Below the pieces are notes generated by a model that was given only the letters and a program-made list of their open reading frames with translations, had not been told where the DNA came from and did not search any database. From Cordia subcordata (taxonomy: Eukaryota > Streptophyta > Magnoliopsida > Boraginales > Cordiaceae), in NCBI GenBank assembly GCA_028554755.1, contig JAPTOF010000020.1, positions 10,635,001-10,699,000 of the forward strand: a DNA stretch of 64,000 nt, given 5' to 3'. Both the position numbers and the translations under genes were made by a program. Below are positions 11,962 to 23,134 of this stretch, in pieces (the first letter of the stretch is position 1; the number at the start of each line of letters is the position of its first letter).

Positions 11962-14204
11962 CAAAATTAAGTGCTTATCTTAGCAGTGATTAGTTAGTTT
12001 AGGGGAAACAATTTTTTATTTTACATTATAAGTCATATGATATTGTTTTTGTTTAGAAAATGGAAGAAGCAAAAAGCCTTCTTTCTCCCACTAGCTTAAT
12101 AAGCTCTCCTTTCTCTCTACACCTCCCATTCTTTTGACCACCAACAACCACCTTTGACCACCATTTTTTGTCTTTTCTCCCTTTTTTTCCACCTCCATGG
12201 GTAAGAAAAAGAGATCCTTCTTTTCCAAAACTAGTGTTAGTGCTCGATTAGTAGCAAAGAAGTTTGTCCAACTCATTCTCTTGGACTTGAAGGATCAGTC
12301 TTCTTCAAAAAATCAGACGATGGCCACTCTATCTCAAGTAAGGAACACAGCCTTCTTTATGGTTGTCATAAAAATCATGCTCAATTGTCCTTGGATGTTG
12401 CCTCTTCTCCTCCGAATTCGCAAGCCCACTCTTACTCCTCTTTGGATGAATTGGATGCTAAAATTGAGGAAGCAGGGAAAGTGTACCCTCCTTTGATTGG
12501 GTTAAAATTCAAAATATGTTCAACTTGAAGTTGATTTTCGCCCTCTCTCCTCCACATTTATTGGCAATTTCTCTAACTCTCCTTCGAAGGCTGATCTGGC
12601 ACCCAAGTTACCAATTTTTGCTGATTTGTGTGCCACCTTAACTCATGCTTGTCCAGCACATCACCTCACTCAAAATTCACTTTCTCCTTGTAAGCAAAAC
12701 AGTTATGAAGCTACCAAACATTCTCCCTATGTTCCTGTTAATCAACAAGGCATTCTTGGACATAATCCTCCAAAGTTTTGGTAACTTTTAGCAAGGTTTC
12801 AACCAGCAATATCACTTGACAAATGGTCGAAAAGCTTTCAGAAAATTTAGGTCCAAACCAAGATATACACTAGATTCTTCCTCTCCTACTAAAAGTTGGA
12901 AAGGTATGTTTTCCGATTCCATGGGTACCTTGCCCAAGTTTAGAACTTTCTCTAGACAAATTGTGAACGGGAAAAGGGTTGTTGATGATCCCTCACCCTA
13001 AACATTTGATGCCCGGGGAAACTATCAGAAGAATTGCATCGTTGGCCAATTTTTGGAAGGCCTCCCCCATCATTCTTCTTAATTCGTAATATGGTAGACT
13101 TTGCTTTGAAAAAGTATGGATGGGTTGAGATCAAATCAAATGGTAGAGGCTTGTTTGTTTTTAAATTTGAAAATGAAAATGATTGTAACAATGTTTTTGA
13201 GTAACTTTGGCATGTTAATCACTGTCCTCTCCTCTTTCATAAATGGGAACCAAATATGTGTTTTGTCAATTTTACTTGTGAAAATGTTCTACTTTGGGTT
13301 ACGTTAAGGAATGTGCCTCTTTGTCTTTGGTCGAACGACGAACGTAGCTATGTTATAACGCATATTGGTGAGCCACTTCAAATGGATGCTCTTACTGGAT
13401 CTAGAAGCAATCTTGCTTTCACTAGAGTTTGCATTGAGGTCAACTTAGAGGAAGAGCTCCTCGAGAAAATTCAAGTAAAGCTTCAAGATGGTTCTTACGT
13501 CGAAGTTGAAGTGGAGTATGCACGAAAGCCAAAATAATTCCCAAATTGCAAGATGGTTGGACACGGAAGTTCAAATTGTTCTTTGAGTATTCAAGAAAAA
13601 GTCCAACATTTAGGAAACAATCAAAAACAAGTGAATGAGGCTCTGAAAAAATGGATTGAAGCAAGAAATCAGCCCAAAATAATAAAGATTAAGTCAAGGA
13701 AAATGGCACTAGCCTTGTTGTAAAGTCTCCTAGCTCCTTACGGCCTAGCTCTTTAAAATTGAGCTCTTTTTCTCGCTTGGGTCATCTCAGCCCATTGATT
13801 GATAAATTAAACTCTTTTGAAGTACTTGGTGATGCCTTGAATGATAAGGTGCCTAAAGATGGGAAAGAGGTTGAAGATGTAAGCTATGGCCTGAAGGACT
13901 TTGGCTCTTCTTCAAAATCCCAAAGACCACTTGATCTTTTTTCTCTTTTTCATTCTTTGACCGTTTGTCTTGATCGATGATCCTTGCCTTGTTTTGGCTT
14001 GTTCCTTTTTTTTTTCCCCTATCAGGTCCTTCATTGTTCTTTGAGTTGGTGTAATGGAATTTGTTTTCTTTTCTTTCTTTTCATCTTTACTCAACCCCTC
14101 TAATCTTGCTTTGTAAGTCTATTGTTAATGGTTTGAGGTGTTTGAATTGGTCTTGTAACTTTGCGAAGAAATGAAAATTTTGCTTATCTCGCAAAAAATA
14201 AAAA
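11962..14204 (+). mobile_element. LINE-type unit carrying ORF1 only
   Basis: The stretch contains a DUF4283-type ORF1 and ends in an A-rich tail (GCAAAAAATAAAAA near 14191). No endonuclease or reverse transcriptase is present. Near-identical 27-bp sequences ending AATTTA(A/T)TTCAT lie at the left (to 11961) and right (to 14245) and could be a long target duplication. A second candidate with four mismatches starts near 12031, so the left boundary is uncertain by about 90 bp. Confidence 0.65.
12197..13980 (+). pseudogene. LINE ORF1 (DUF4283-like), broken
   Basis: The clearest part runs from about 13060 to 13537. It reads like the DUF4283 domain of plant LINE ORF1 proteins: 'GRGLFVFKFENENDC', then 'WHVNHCPLLFHKWEPNMCF', then 'LLWVTLRNVPLCLW' and 'GEPLQMDALTGSRSNLAFTRVCIE'. 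These are the usual spacing and phrases of that family. Upstream pieces (from 12197 and from 12816) lie in different frames, so frameshifts and stops separate them. A stop also interrupts the domain near 13202. Downstream, 13759-13980 is an open, Ser/Lys-rich tail of the kind that follows the domain. The usual zinc knuckle is not obvious. ORF1 proteins of this type bind LINE RNA; this one is not translatable as a whole. Confidence 0.7.
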
Positions 14205-14904
14205 GTCATACAATATCATTTTTATAATATTTTAATTTATTTCATAGGAAATAATAGACTATTCATATTATTATAATAGTTTGAAAAAAAGTGTTGTTTT
14301 GAAAAGTCAAAATTTCATTCGGAACACTATTAAAAAAGTGCTTTTTTAAAAAGACAAAATTTCTAACTTATTTAAAATTAGTTTTTAGTTTAATATTTAA
14401 AATTGTTCCAATTGACAATTGTATTAGCTTTAAGGCATTGATTAAATTTTTTTTTAGTTTAGGATTTATATTATTTTATATTGATTTGAATCATATGCTT
14501 CTATTTTGTATATTATGTAATTGTTTATTGTTTTCAAATTACTTTTTTTTTTAGTTTGATTATACATTCTAAAATTCTAGCTCTGTCTCTAAAGTTCGGA
14601 CCAAGAAACACACTAGCGGACGTCTACTTCAACAACACTGGTTAGTAAACAAATTCTATTTTGTCTCTTGAATATTGTATTCCTTTGGTAGTTTTTTTTT
14701 TTTTTTTTATGTGAAGGACCAATGAGCTTGGGTGGTGGCTCCTAGAAGACCTAGTGTTGGTCTATTGATGTGAATATTATTTAAAATTTTCTTTATTTTT
14801 TAAAATTATTTATTTAGATATTTTTTAATCTCATACTGTTTTATTTGATAGGTTGCATTTGCATATTAACTAATTAAAAATATATATGTATATGTAAACC
14901 AGCT

Positions 14905-17900
14905 ACAATTGATTCTTTCTTCAAAAGGAGAAATGTCGAAATCGTATTCAACTGAGCAGCCAAATGCTTGTATGAATCTTGGTCCATTAGTTTCTGATAG
15001 TAATCCTACTAAATTCCAAAGAATTGAGGTTGATACAAGCTTAGATATCAATTCATTGGAGCGTGATCTAGGTTTGCAGAAACCAATATGAAAGTGCCCT
15101 ATTGATATGCAAGATGAAGTTCAATGAGTTTATATTAAAGCTGACCCATATCAATTCATTCTTTTAAATCATCCAAAAAGGGAAAAACATCAAAGGAGCT
15201 TTCAAGCATCATGGATTAATCTAATCCCATCATGGTTGGTATATTCTCCAAATAAAGATGTGGCGTTTTGTCTTCTGTTTTTATTTCATAAGCCAAATGG
15301 TCTTTTTGGGTCAGATGCATTTACTATAAACGGATTTTAGAATTGAGAAAAGGTGAGAGATGATAAAAATTGTGCATTTGTAGCGCATGTTGGAAAAAAA
15401 TCTTACTTCTCTTCATCGAAAAGCTGAAAAAGCATGGATAGATCTCATTGCTCAATCATCACATATTCGAAAAAGATTTGACACTTTTCATCTTAGCAAG
15501 TTATGGAGAATAGAGTTCAATTAATAGCTTCAATCGATGCAAGTAAGTGGCTTGCATTTCAAGGATGTGTTTTGAGAGATGATGTTGAAAGTAAAACATC
15601 TCAAAGGCTGGGTCATTTTCGTCAGTTGCTTAATTTAATATCATCTTACAATGATGAGGTAGCTACAAGCATAGGCAAAGCTTCAAAAAATGTTACATAC
15701 ACTTCGGCAAAAAAACAAAAGGAGATTTTGCAAGTTATTTCAACTAAAGTAAAAGATGCTATCCATAAAGAAATTGGTGATGCTAAATTTTATATAATAG
15801 TTGCTAAAGCTCGAGATCAGTCTAAAAAGGAGCCAATGTATATTATCTTGAGATATTTTGATAAAAGTAGATGTGTGAAAGAGCGGTTTTTTGGGCTTGT
15901 CATGTTAAGGATACTGTTGCATCTACATTAAAGATGGAATATTTTTTGTCTTCTCCCAATATAATCTAGATGTTCATAACATTCGAGGCCAAGGCTATGA
16001 TCATGCAAGTAATATAAAAGGAGAGTAGAATGGGTTAAAATCTTTGATTTTAAGTGTATGTCCTTATGCTTACTATGTTCATTGTATGGCACACTATTTG
16101 CAATTAGCATTAGTTGATGCTTCAAAAGATGTTATCCCCATCCACCAGTTTTTTACTAAATTGAGTTCTATCGTCAATATAATTGGTGTCTCATGCAAAC
16201 ATAGTAATCAATTAAAAGTTGTCCATGCTATAAATATTGCTTATTTACTTGCTATTGATGAGCTTGAAACCGGAAAGGGATTTAATCAAATTAATACTTT
16301 GTAAAAGCCCGGAGACACTCGATGGAGTTCTCAGTTAAGATATGTTTCTAGCCTAATTATTATGTTTAGTGCAACGTGAGAAGTTTTGTTGAACATTATT
16401 GATGAGGGAACTACTCCAGCTCAACATGCAGATGCAGATGTAACATATGAGGCTTTAACTTTGAGTTTGTTTTTAGTGTAAATTACACCAATTGTCCCTT
16501 AGTTTTGCCTCTCGTAACATTCCTAGCCCTTATCTTTTATTTGTGACAAGTTAGTCCCATAACTAATATTTTTGTATTGCTGTTAGTCCCAACTTGATTT
16601 TTTGTTAGAAAAATACGTTAAATATCACATGTGTTTTACGTGCCAAAGTTAATATTGTCCAAACATATTAAAATTTATTTTTTCGAAGTGTAAATTACAC
16701 TAATTGTCCCTTATTTTTCATTTATGACATATTAGTCCCACAACTAATAGTTTTGTGTCACTATTAGTCCCTACTCGATTTTTCATTAAAAATCACAAAA
16801 AATATTACATGCACCTTACATGGATCACATTTTTGCTTTTTGCCCAAGGCTAATATCGTCCAAACATATTAAAACCCATTTTGCCGAACCACAAAGGAAG
16901 ACTTAAAAAACTCTCTTATGGAATTTGATCATTTTTCGATTCTCAAACACAAGATGTCACTTCACCTTCCATTACCCCAAACACCTCTGTACTCTTATAC
17001 TCCAATGGCATCGCCTCCACCTCAACCTCTGTCTTATCCAAGATTTCGACTTATACACTGGCAAAACCACCAACACACTCTCCTTGATTACCTCTTCTAC
17101 ATTTATCCTCACCATAAGCACTCTTACCCCCATCATCCACCTCACTTTCTTGACCCTTTTTCATCGCCTCTCTTTTCTTCCAACACCTTCATCATAGCTC
17201 TCCAATAGATACTTCACTATAATATTACATAAGGCTGTTTCCAACAAGAGCCATTTTCTTATATTTTAGGATCTTTATTTTCAGTTATACTCCAATAGCT
17301 CTTCTATTTTTTACCAATCACTCAGTTTAAGGAATCTCTATTTTAGTTTCACTTCAATAGCTTCTCTATTTCTTAAGACCTTTATGACCATAGCAATTTG
17401 CACCTATGGAGATAGGATTTGAGGGACAAAGTTTGGGGATGAAAAAAACTTGTCCTGCAAATGGGTGTTTTGGTTTGGACTTAGAAGAACACCCAAAGTT
17501 TAAGGGATTAAATAGGGGAATTATTTGAGCATATTAGCACCAATATTTCTCTACATATAAGGGTCTTTGTTGTTTTAGAGTTATGTTAGAGTTAGCCTAA
17601 GATAGGAGTTAATGAGTATTGAGAAAAAGATAGCCCTATCTATTTGTTATCGAGTATGTGTTCGTGTGTGTCTATTTGTGGGTTTTGGAGTACCTAAAGT
17701 TTTTTGAATTTTGTGATTTTTAAGGATTTATTACAGTTTTTAATACATTTGGATAATATTAGTTTTGGCAAAAAAAGCAAAAATATGATCTGTGTGAGGC
17801 GTACATGATTTTTTTTTAATAAAAAATCAATTTGGGACTAACAATGACACAAAACTATTAGTTACAGGACCAATATATCACAAATAAAAGATAATGGATG

Positions 17901-18848
17901 ATTGGTGTAATTTAATCTTGGCACGTGAGAGTCACTTGATATTTAACGTGCTTTTCTAATAGAAAATCAACTTAGAACTAACAGCGACACAAAAATATTA
18001 ATAATAGGACTAACTTGTCACAAATGAAAGATAAGGGCTAAGAATGTTACAAGAGGCAAATATAAGGGACGATAGGTGTAATTTACCCTTGTTTTTATCT
18101 TACATCTTATGAAAAAAGTTCTTGAGATTTCTGATTTGCTATGCCAGATTTTACAACTTAAATCTCAAGATATTTTAAATACAATGCATCTTGTTTTATT
18201 TAATAAGTTACTCGTTCAAAAATTAAGGGATGAAGGATGGGATGATCTAATTGCTAAGGTGAAATTCTTTTGTGAATTGATCAACATACCAACCCAGATT
18301 TGAATACTTATTATGTTGCAAGAAGAGGAAGGGCTTGTCATCAACAAGGTGATATTACATTAGAGCATCATTGTGAGGTAGACATTTTCAATGCTATGAT
18401 TGATACTCAGCTTCAAGAATTGAATGATAAGTTTAGTGATTATATGATTGAGTTGCTTGCTCTTAGTTCAATATTAGATCCAAAGGAGATTAACACTTCA
18501 TTTAGGTTAGATGATATTTGTCAGTTTGAGCATTTTGATCATATGCGGCAAATCTTTGATTTTAAAGAATTGTTAACGATTTCTAATTTGTGTCAATGGT
18601 TGGTGAAAACAAGAAAAGCCAAGATTTATCCTCTTGTATACAGAGTAGTGACTCTTATTCTTATTCTTCTAGTTTCTACAACTACTACAAAACGATCATT
18701 TTTGGCGATGAACATAATAAAAAATAAGCTCCACAATAAGATTGAACATGAATTTCTCTTTGATTGTTTACGACTATATATCAAAAAAGAAATTGCTGAA
18801 AGATTTGATATAGATTTGCTTATAGATGATTTTCATCACTTAAAATAG
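14905..18848 (+). pseudogene. hAT transposase, ZMYM1/TTF-type, disrupted
   Basis: Pieces occur in the family's order. 'IDSFFKRRN' near 14907 is the usual N-terminal phrase. A TTF-type zinc-finger segment follows at about 15130-15400 ('RSFQASWI', 'DAFTINGF', 'NCAFVAHVGK'). Then come the core parts: 15503-15931, 16044-16304 ('HCMAHYLQLALVDASKD'), and 'KPGDTRWSSQ' at about 16306. After the 1.6 kb insertion, 18109-18303 and 18300-18848 complete the C-terminus. The last 70 residues are the hAT dimerisation domain ('LVSTTTTKRSFLAMNIIKNKL'). Stops and frameshifts occur between nearly all blocks, so it is dead. The insertion at 16476 interrupts it further. Family assignment is strong, and the inverted ends and 8-bp target duplication support it independently. 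Confidence 0.85.
16467..18097. mobile_element. Mutator-like non-autonomous element, 9-bp target duplication
   Basis: TTGTTTTTA flanks the insertion at 16467-16475 and 18089-18097. The element (16476-18088, 1,613 bp) has inverted repeats of roughly 175 bp: GTGTAAATTACACC on the left against GGGTAAATTACACC on the right, similar all the way to ACGTGCCAA. A 9-bp duplication and long inverted repeats point to Mutator-like elements. A second, diverged copy of the same repeat lies just inside each outer one (about 16688-16870 and 17745-17912). No transposase is present. The 16918-17208 segment has open frames but no recognised product; a captured host fragment is possible. Confidence 0.85.
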
Positions 18849-18992
18849 CAACATGTTCTATTGTGAAAAGTTACAGTAATTTGAAACTATTTTAGCAATG
18901 AATATGTAATATTTGCACTTTTTTAAATTTTGATGACTATTTATATTTGGCCTCCCCAAACTTTTCATCCTAGGTCTGTCCTTAGGTCCATT

Positions 18993-20511
18993 GCTAGTTA
19001 GTGATGAAAAAGCTAATTCGTGGCTAATTTAGTGGTTGGTATTTTTTAGTCACTAATTATTCTTTATGTAGCCCCTTTTTCCTTGTTGCTGAATTCAATC
19101 AGTTGCATCTTCATTTCTATTAGTGCTTTTAATAGTGTATGACAAATGTAATCAAATTTATTTATTTTTTTAATAACATATAACATAATCTAGTACTGAA
19201 TCTTCTAAAATTCACAAATAAATCTTATTTTAGTCACTAATTGATTGGTAATTAAATTCCAAGTTAAAATTATAGAATATAAGGATAGTTATGTTATGTA
19301 ATTGTCGATGTAACACTCTAGAATTACTTGAAAGGCAAGAAGTTTAATATACATATTGTTGCCTTTTCGATCCTAATACTTGTTTTGATGATAAAAATTG
19401 TGTTATTGTGACTTGTACTATAATTGTATCATTTACTATTAAGTCATAACTTGGCAAGCTTAAATGCAACATGAAACTATTGTTGAATTCATCATTGTGG
19501 AACTATGAAAAACTGACACCTCCAAAGTACGACATATCATGTGTCGGACACCGACACGCCTTCGAGACGCTCTGACAGTGTTTGGCAAATTCTTTTTAAA
19601 AAATTTCCATCATGCTCTTTCACAGGAATAGGACACGGATGGGTTTTTTTTTGTAATTTTTAAATCTATTTGGGGCACTAATGAAAATTTGAAATTAATT
19701 AAATAAAAATGATAAATCAATTCAAATTCACGTAGCCCTAGATTGTTCTAATTTGCTTATTCTCAAGACTCACCTTCTCAATCTCTCCAAAAAAGCTCAA
19801 CCTTCAAGAGCAAATAAGTAAATAAATAAATAAATAAATAACTTACCTTCTCCAATCTCCGACGTGTGGCAGCGACAAGGAGTCGACGATGTCCACTGAC
19901 GCCTCGAGGTAAGCCCACAAATCTATCCATTGGTTTCTTTTCTTTTTCTTTCTTTTTTTTTTGTGGTGGTTTGGTTTGTATATAATATATATACATATAT
20001 TATGTGGTGGTGATTTTGTGGTAAGGTGCATCATGCCAGTTGTGGTGGTGTCATATGGTAGTAGTGGCATTATGTACTTTATTTATTTAAGCATACAAAA
20101 TATTATTTCGTTAGGAACAACTAACATAAAAATGGTGGACAAGAACATTGGAAAAAAGATAGTTGTATGCTTATTTTAAACATTCGCGAAAAGCATTTAT
20201 TGCTAGCCTTATTAATTCCTAGTTTCCTACCAAAAATAATTTGCATGAGTATGTTAAATTATATATTTTTAGAATTTGTTGAGCCAAAATTTTGAACATT
20301 GGCAAAAAGACAACTGTATGCTTATTTTGTTTATTTTGAGAAGAATTTAAATGCTATCTAATATGCTTATGTTGAGAGTTAACAAATAGCTTTTTTATAA
20401 GAATATTTGGTGCGTATGCTCATTTTGTTTGGATTGTTAATTTGTTATAAAACAACTTGCTGCTTGGATATTAATAATTATTTTCACAAAGACATAGTTA
20501 TAATTTGAGAT
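18993..20511. other. No gene; leader-like DNA of a second hAT element towards the right
   Basis: The first 100 bp, with several 'tagtcactaa'/'tagtgatgaa' phrases, resemble subterminal repeats of a CACTA-like element, but no end is identifiable. From about 19500 the sequence becomes leader-like, with a short TAAA run near 19818-19842. Open frames at 19780-20180 are low-complexity or chance. Confidence 0.35.
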
Positions 20512-21046
20512 ATGGCTTCATCATCTTCTACTACCAGTATACCTTTACCACCAATTTTGAGTAAAAATCAAGACCAAGATTTAAGTAAACCACTCTCGAA
20601 ATATGTTACTAGGATAAATAAAATGGATGATCGTGGTGGAAATTATACATGGATATGTATTTTTTGCCACTAAACTAAGAAAAGCTCTTATACTAAAGTT
20701 AGGGCTCATTTATTAAAGATACCTAAGGTGGGGATAGGAGCATGTCCTAAGGTTAGAGATGTGAAGTTGGCAGAAATGCAAAACCTAGACGGGTAAGCAA
20801 CAAAGAGAATGAAAAGTAGTGCTCCAGAAAAAGTGTCTTTGCCTAGGAGTGCTACAACAAAAGTTATTCAAGGGCAATATGATTATAAAAGAAAAAGAAC
20901 AAATGAGAGTTTAGGTAGTCTTCACAATCTAATCCCATTCTAAAGGAATTCAATATCCATGCCTACGATATGTTGTATGCTAGCATTGCTCGGATGTTCT
21001 ATTCTATTGGATTGCCATTTCATTTGGCAAGGAACCCCTATTATGT
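20512..21046 (+). pseudogene. hAT transposase N-terminus (BED finger), truncated
   Basis: A frame from the ATG at 20512 begins with a Ser-rich stretch, then 'KPLSKYVTRINK', then a BED-type zinc-finger region ('NYTWICIFCH' near 20640 and 'VRAHLLKIPKVGIGACPKV' near 20700-20758). The paired Cys residues and the His-containing phrase sit at BED-like spacing. Stops interrupt it after the first Cys pair and before 'KRMKSSAP'. After a frameshift near 20930 it continues with the family phrase 'GLPFHLARNPYYV' at 21009-21047, the join into the main transposase core. The sequence then passes directly into the RNase H end of a minus-strand copia element. The rest of the transposase is not in the window. 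Confidence 0.75.
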
Positions 21047-22245
21047 GCATTAAGCAAAATAAAATAACCTGTAGTAGAATGCCTAGTCATTGAAACACTA
21101 GCCCAATCTGCATGACAGTATGATTACAAGGACAGAGAACGGGCAAAAAAATTTCCTGACTAGGTGCAGACTTCAAATATCATAAGACACAATAAGCAGC
21201 ATCAAGATGATACTGAGATGGCTTATTCATGAACTAACTTAAGATATGCACTGCATAGCATATATCAGGTCTAATGATGGTTAGATATAATAGATGACCA
21301 ATAAGTTTGCCATATTAAGCAGCTTTAGTAAAGGTCTGGCTAGAATCAATAGACAATTTGTGGTTCTAGTCCAGTGGCATAGGCTAAGAGCGAGTTGTAC
21401 TAATGCCTGCATCATCTAAGATATCAAGAGTATACTTTTGCCAGCTCAATATAATACCTTAGGGTGAGCAGGTGATCTCAATGCTAAGAAAGTACTTAAG
21501 AGGCTTAAGGCCCTTAATATGAAATTGAAAATGCAAGTAAGTCTCTAGATGAGAAATTCTGCTCGGATCATTGCTGGTAATAACAACATCATCAACATAG
21601 ATGAGGACTGCCATTAAAAAGCTTTCTTGACAACTGGTGAATAAGGAATAAACCGTTTTGGACTAGTGAATTTAAGAAGAGTAGAGGTAGATTTATAATA
21701 CCAGCTGCGTGATCCTTGCTTCAACCCATAGAGAGATTACGTAGTCGGCATACTCGAGTTTCACCTTGACGTGCGAAGCCCTGTGGGATTTTCATGTATA
21801 TTTCCTCTTTTAGGTCCCTATGTAAGAATTCATTATTCACATCAAGTTGATGTAATTCCTGATTGCAGATGGAAGCAACTGTAAGGAGTGTGTGAACTGT
21901 GACATACTTAGCCGCAAGGGCGAAGGTTTCATGAAAATCCACTCCTTCAATTTACGTGAATCCTTTTTCTACTAAGTGAGCTTTATAACACTCTACTATT
22001 ACATCAGGCTAGAATTTAATTTTGAAGGTCCATTTAGAGTTAATGGCTCATTTTCCAACTGAGAGGGTTTCCAATGTCCGTGTCTAATTTTGCTTCAAGG
22101 CTTTAATTTCACGAGCCATAGCCTCTCGCCAATGAGCATGTTTAACTGCTTGAGAAAAGATTTTTGGCTCATCCACAGCAGATATAGCCCCTAAAAATGC
22201 TTGATGCAAAGGAGTAAATTTGTCATAAGAAACAAAGTTGGACAT
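21047..22245 (-). pseudogene. Copia reverse transcriptase and start of RNase H, broken
   Basis: Read downward from about 22240, this contains the reverse transcriptase of the split copia element. The first catalytic Asp is in 'LHQLDVNNEFLH' (within 21721-21942). The second block is an intact YVDD at 21588-21599, in 'AVLIYVDDVV'. Next come the thumb and connection ('SIDSSQTFTKAAKYGKL', 'RPDICYAVHILSQFM') and then the start of RNase H ('HADWASVSMTRHSTTGYF', about 21060-21115), where it breaks off. Several stops and frame changes separate these blocks. It copies RNA into DNA in family members; here it is inactive despite the intact YVDD. Confidence 0.8.
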
Positions 22246-23129
22246 TCAATAGGACAAACATGAGTGAGCCGATAAAGTGGGAGCATGAGATAGGTCAAGA
22301 GAAGATGGCATGTCACACATATAATCTTTTAGGTGAATAGGTGGAACATGTTGATGTTGAGGACGTTGCTCAAGACTTTTAGCAAAGACAAGTGGTGTAG
22401 ATACGTCCTTATTTATGGCCATTGGGCTATCTGATATTGCTTCTGGAGAAGTAGCATTTAATTCAGAATCATCAGAGGTTGGATAACCAATTTGTTGGTC
22501 ATGTGCTGGTTCACATGGTGGAATAGGCACAATAAGCTCAGTTTTGGCCGCAGGTGAGGTTTCTATGGTCCTTACATTGATTGCATGATCCTGTCCAATT
22601 TGCTTTTGAGATTGATAAACAATATTTGAGAAAGGAAATTGTGCCTCATAAAAGACAATGTCTCTAGAATCAAAGATTTTTTTTTTATCATTAAGATTGT
22701 ACAAACAATACCCTTTTTTGCCATAAGAATAACCCAAAAAACATATCTGATTGCTCATGTATCAAACTTATCTTGAGGTTTCAAAGCGACAGAATCATAG
22801 CACAAACATCCAAATACCACAAATGATATATTTAGGCGGCTTCCCATATAAAACCTCATGAGGAGTTTTATTATTCAAGATTGGTATGGGTGTGAGGTTT
22901 ATTAGGTAGCCTACTGTAAAGACACATTCTTCCCAAAATTCCTTCAGTAAATTGGCTTGGAACCTTAAGGCTCTAGCTACTTCAATTAAGTGGTGATGCT
23001 TACGTTTCACCACTCTATTTTGTTGTGGTGTGTTTACGCATAAAGTTTGGAGTATTATTCCATTTTGGGTATAAGAATCAAGCATAAGTCTAGAATAAAA
23101 CTCTTGGCCATTGTCACTTCAATTTTGTT
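22246..23129 (-). pseudogene. Copia integrase C-terminal half and linker, broken
   Basis: The 22795-23085 piece carries 'VNTPQQNRVVKRKHHHLIEVARALRFQA' with the usual QQN and the third catalytic region nearby. The normal V-E-R-K is V-K-R-K here, so the catalytic Glu appears replaced by Lys. 'YLINLTPIPILNNKTPHEVLYGKPP' follows. The next piece (22246-22758) has the 'FLGYSYGKKGYCLYN' phrase that closes integrase and a Pro/Ser-rich linker. It joins, across the nested element, to the integrase N-half at 27418. Confidence 0.75.
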
Positions 23130-23134
23130 GTATC

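Larger units (their letters stand above)
11344..18992 (+). mobile_element. hAT element with 8-bp target duplication and nested insertions
   Basis: GGTCCATT occurs at 11344-11351 and again at 18985-18992. Immediately inside, the left end reads TAGGGACGGAAC and the reverse complement of the right end reads TAAGGACAGACC, an imperfect terminal inverted repeat. An 8-bp duplication with short inverted ends is the hAT signature. The coding remains at 14905-18848 fit a hAT transposase of the ZMYM1-like group. The 7.6 kb length is inflated by a LINE unit (about 11962-14204) and a Mutator-like element (16476-18088). Confidence 0.85.

Noticed and set aside
16918..17208. Overlapping proline/histidine-rich open frames inside the Mutator-like element
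   Set aside because: The composition reflects C-rich DNA read in two frames; no family was recognised, so no gene is called.
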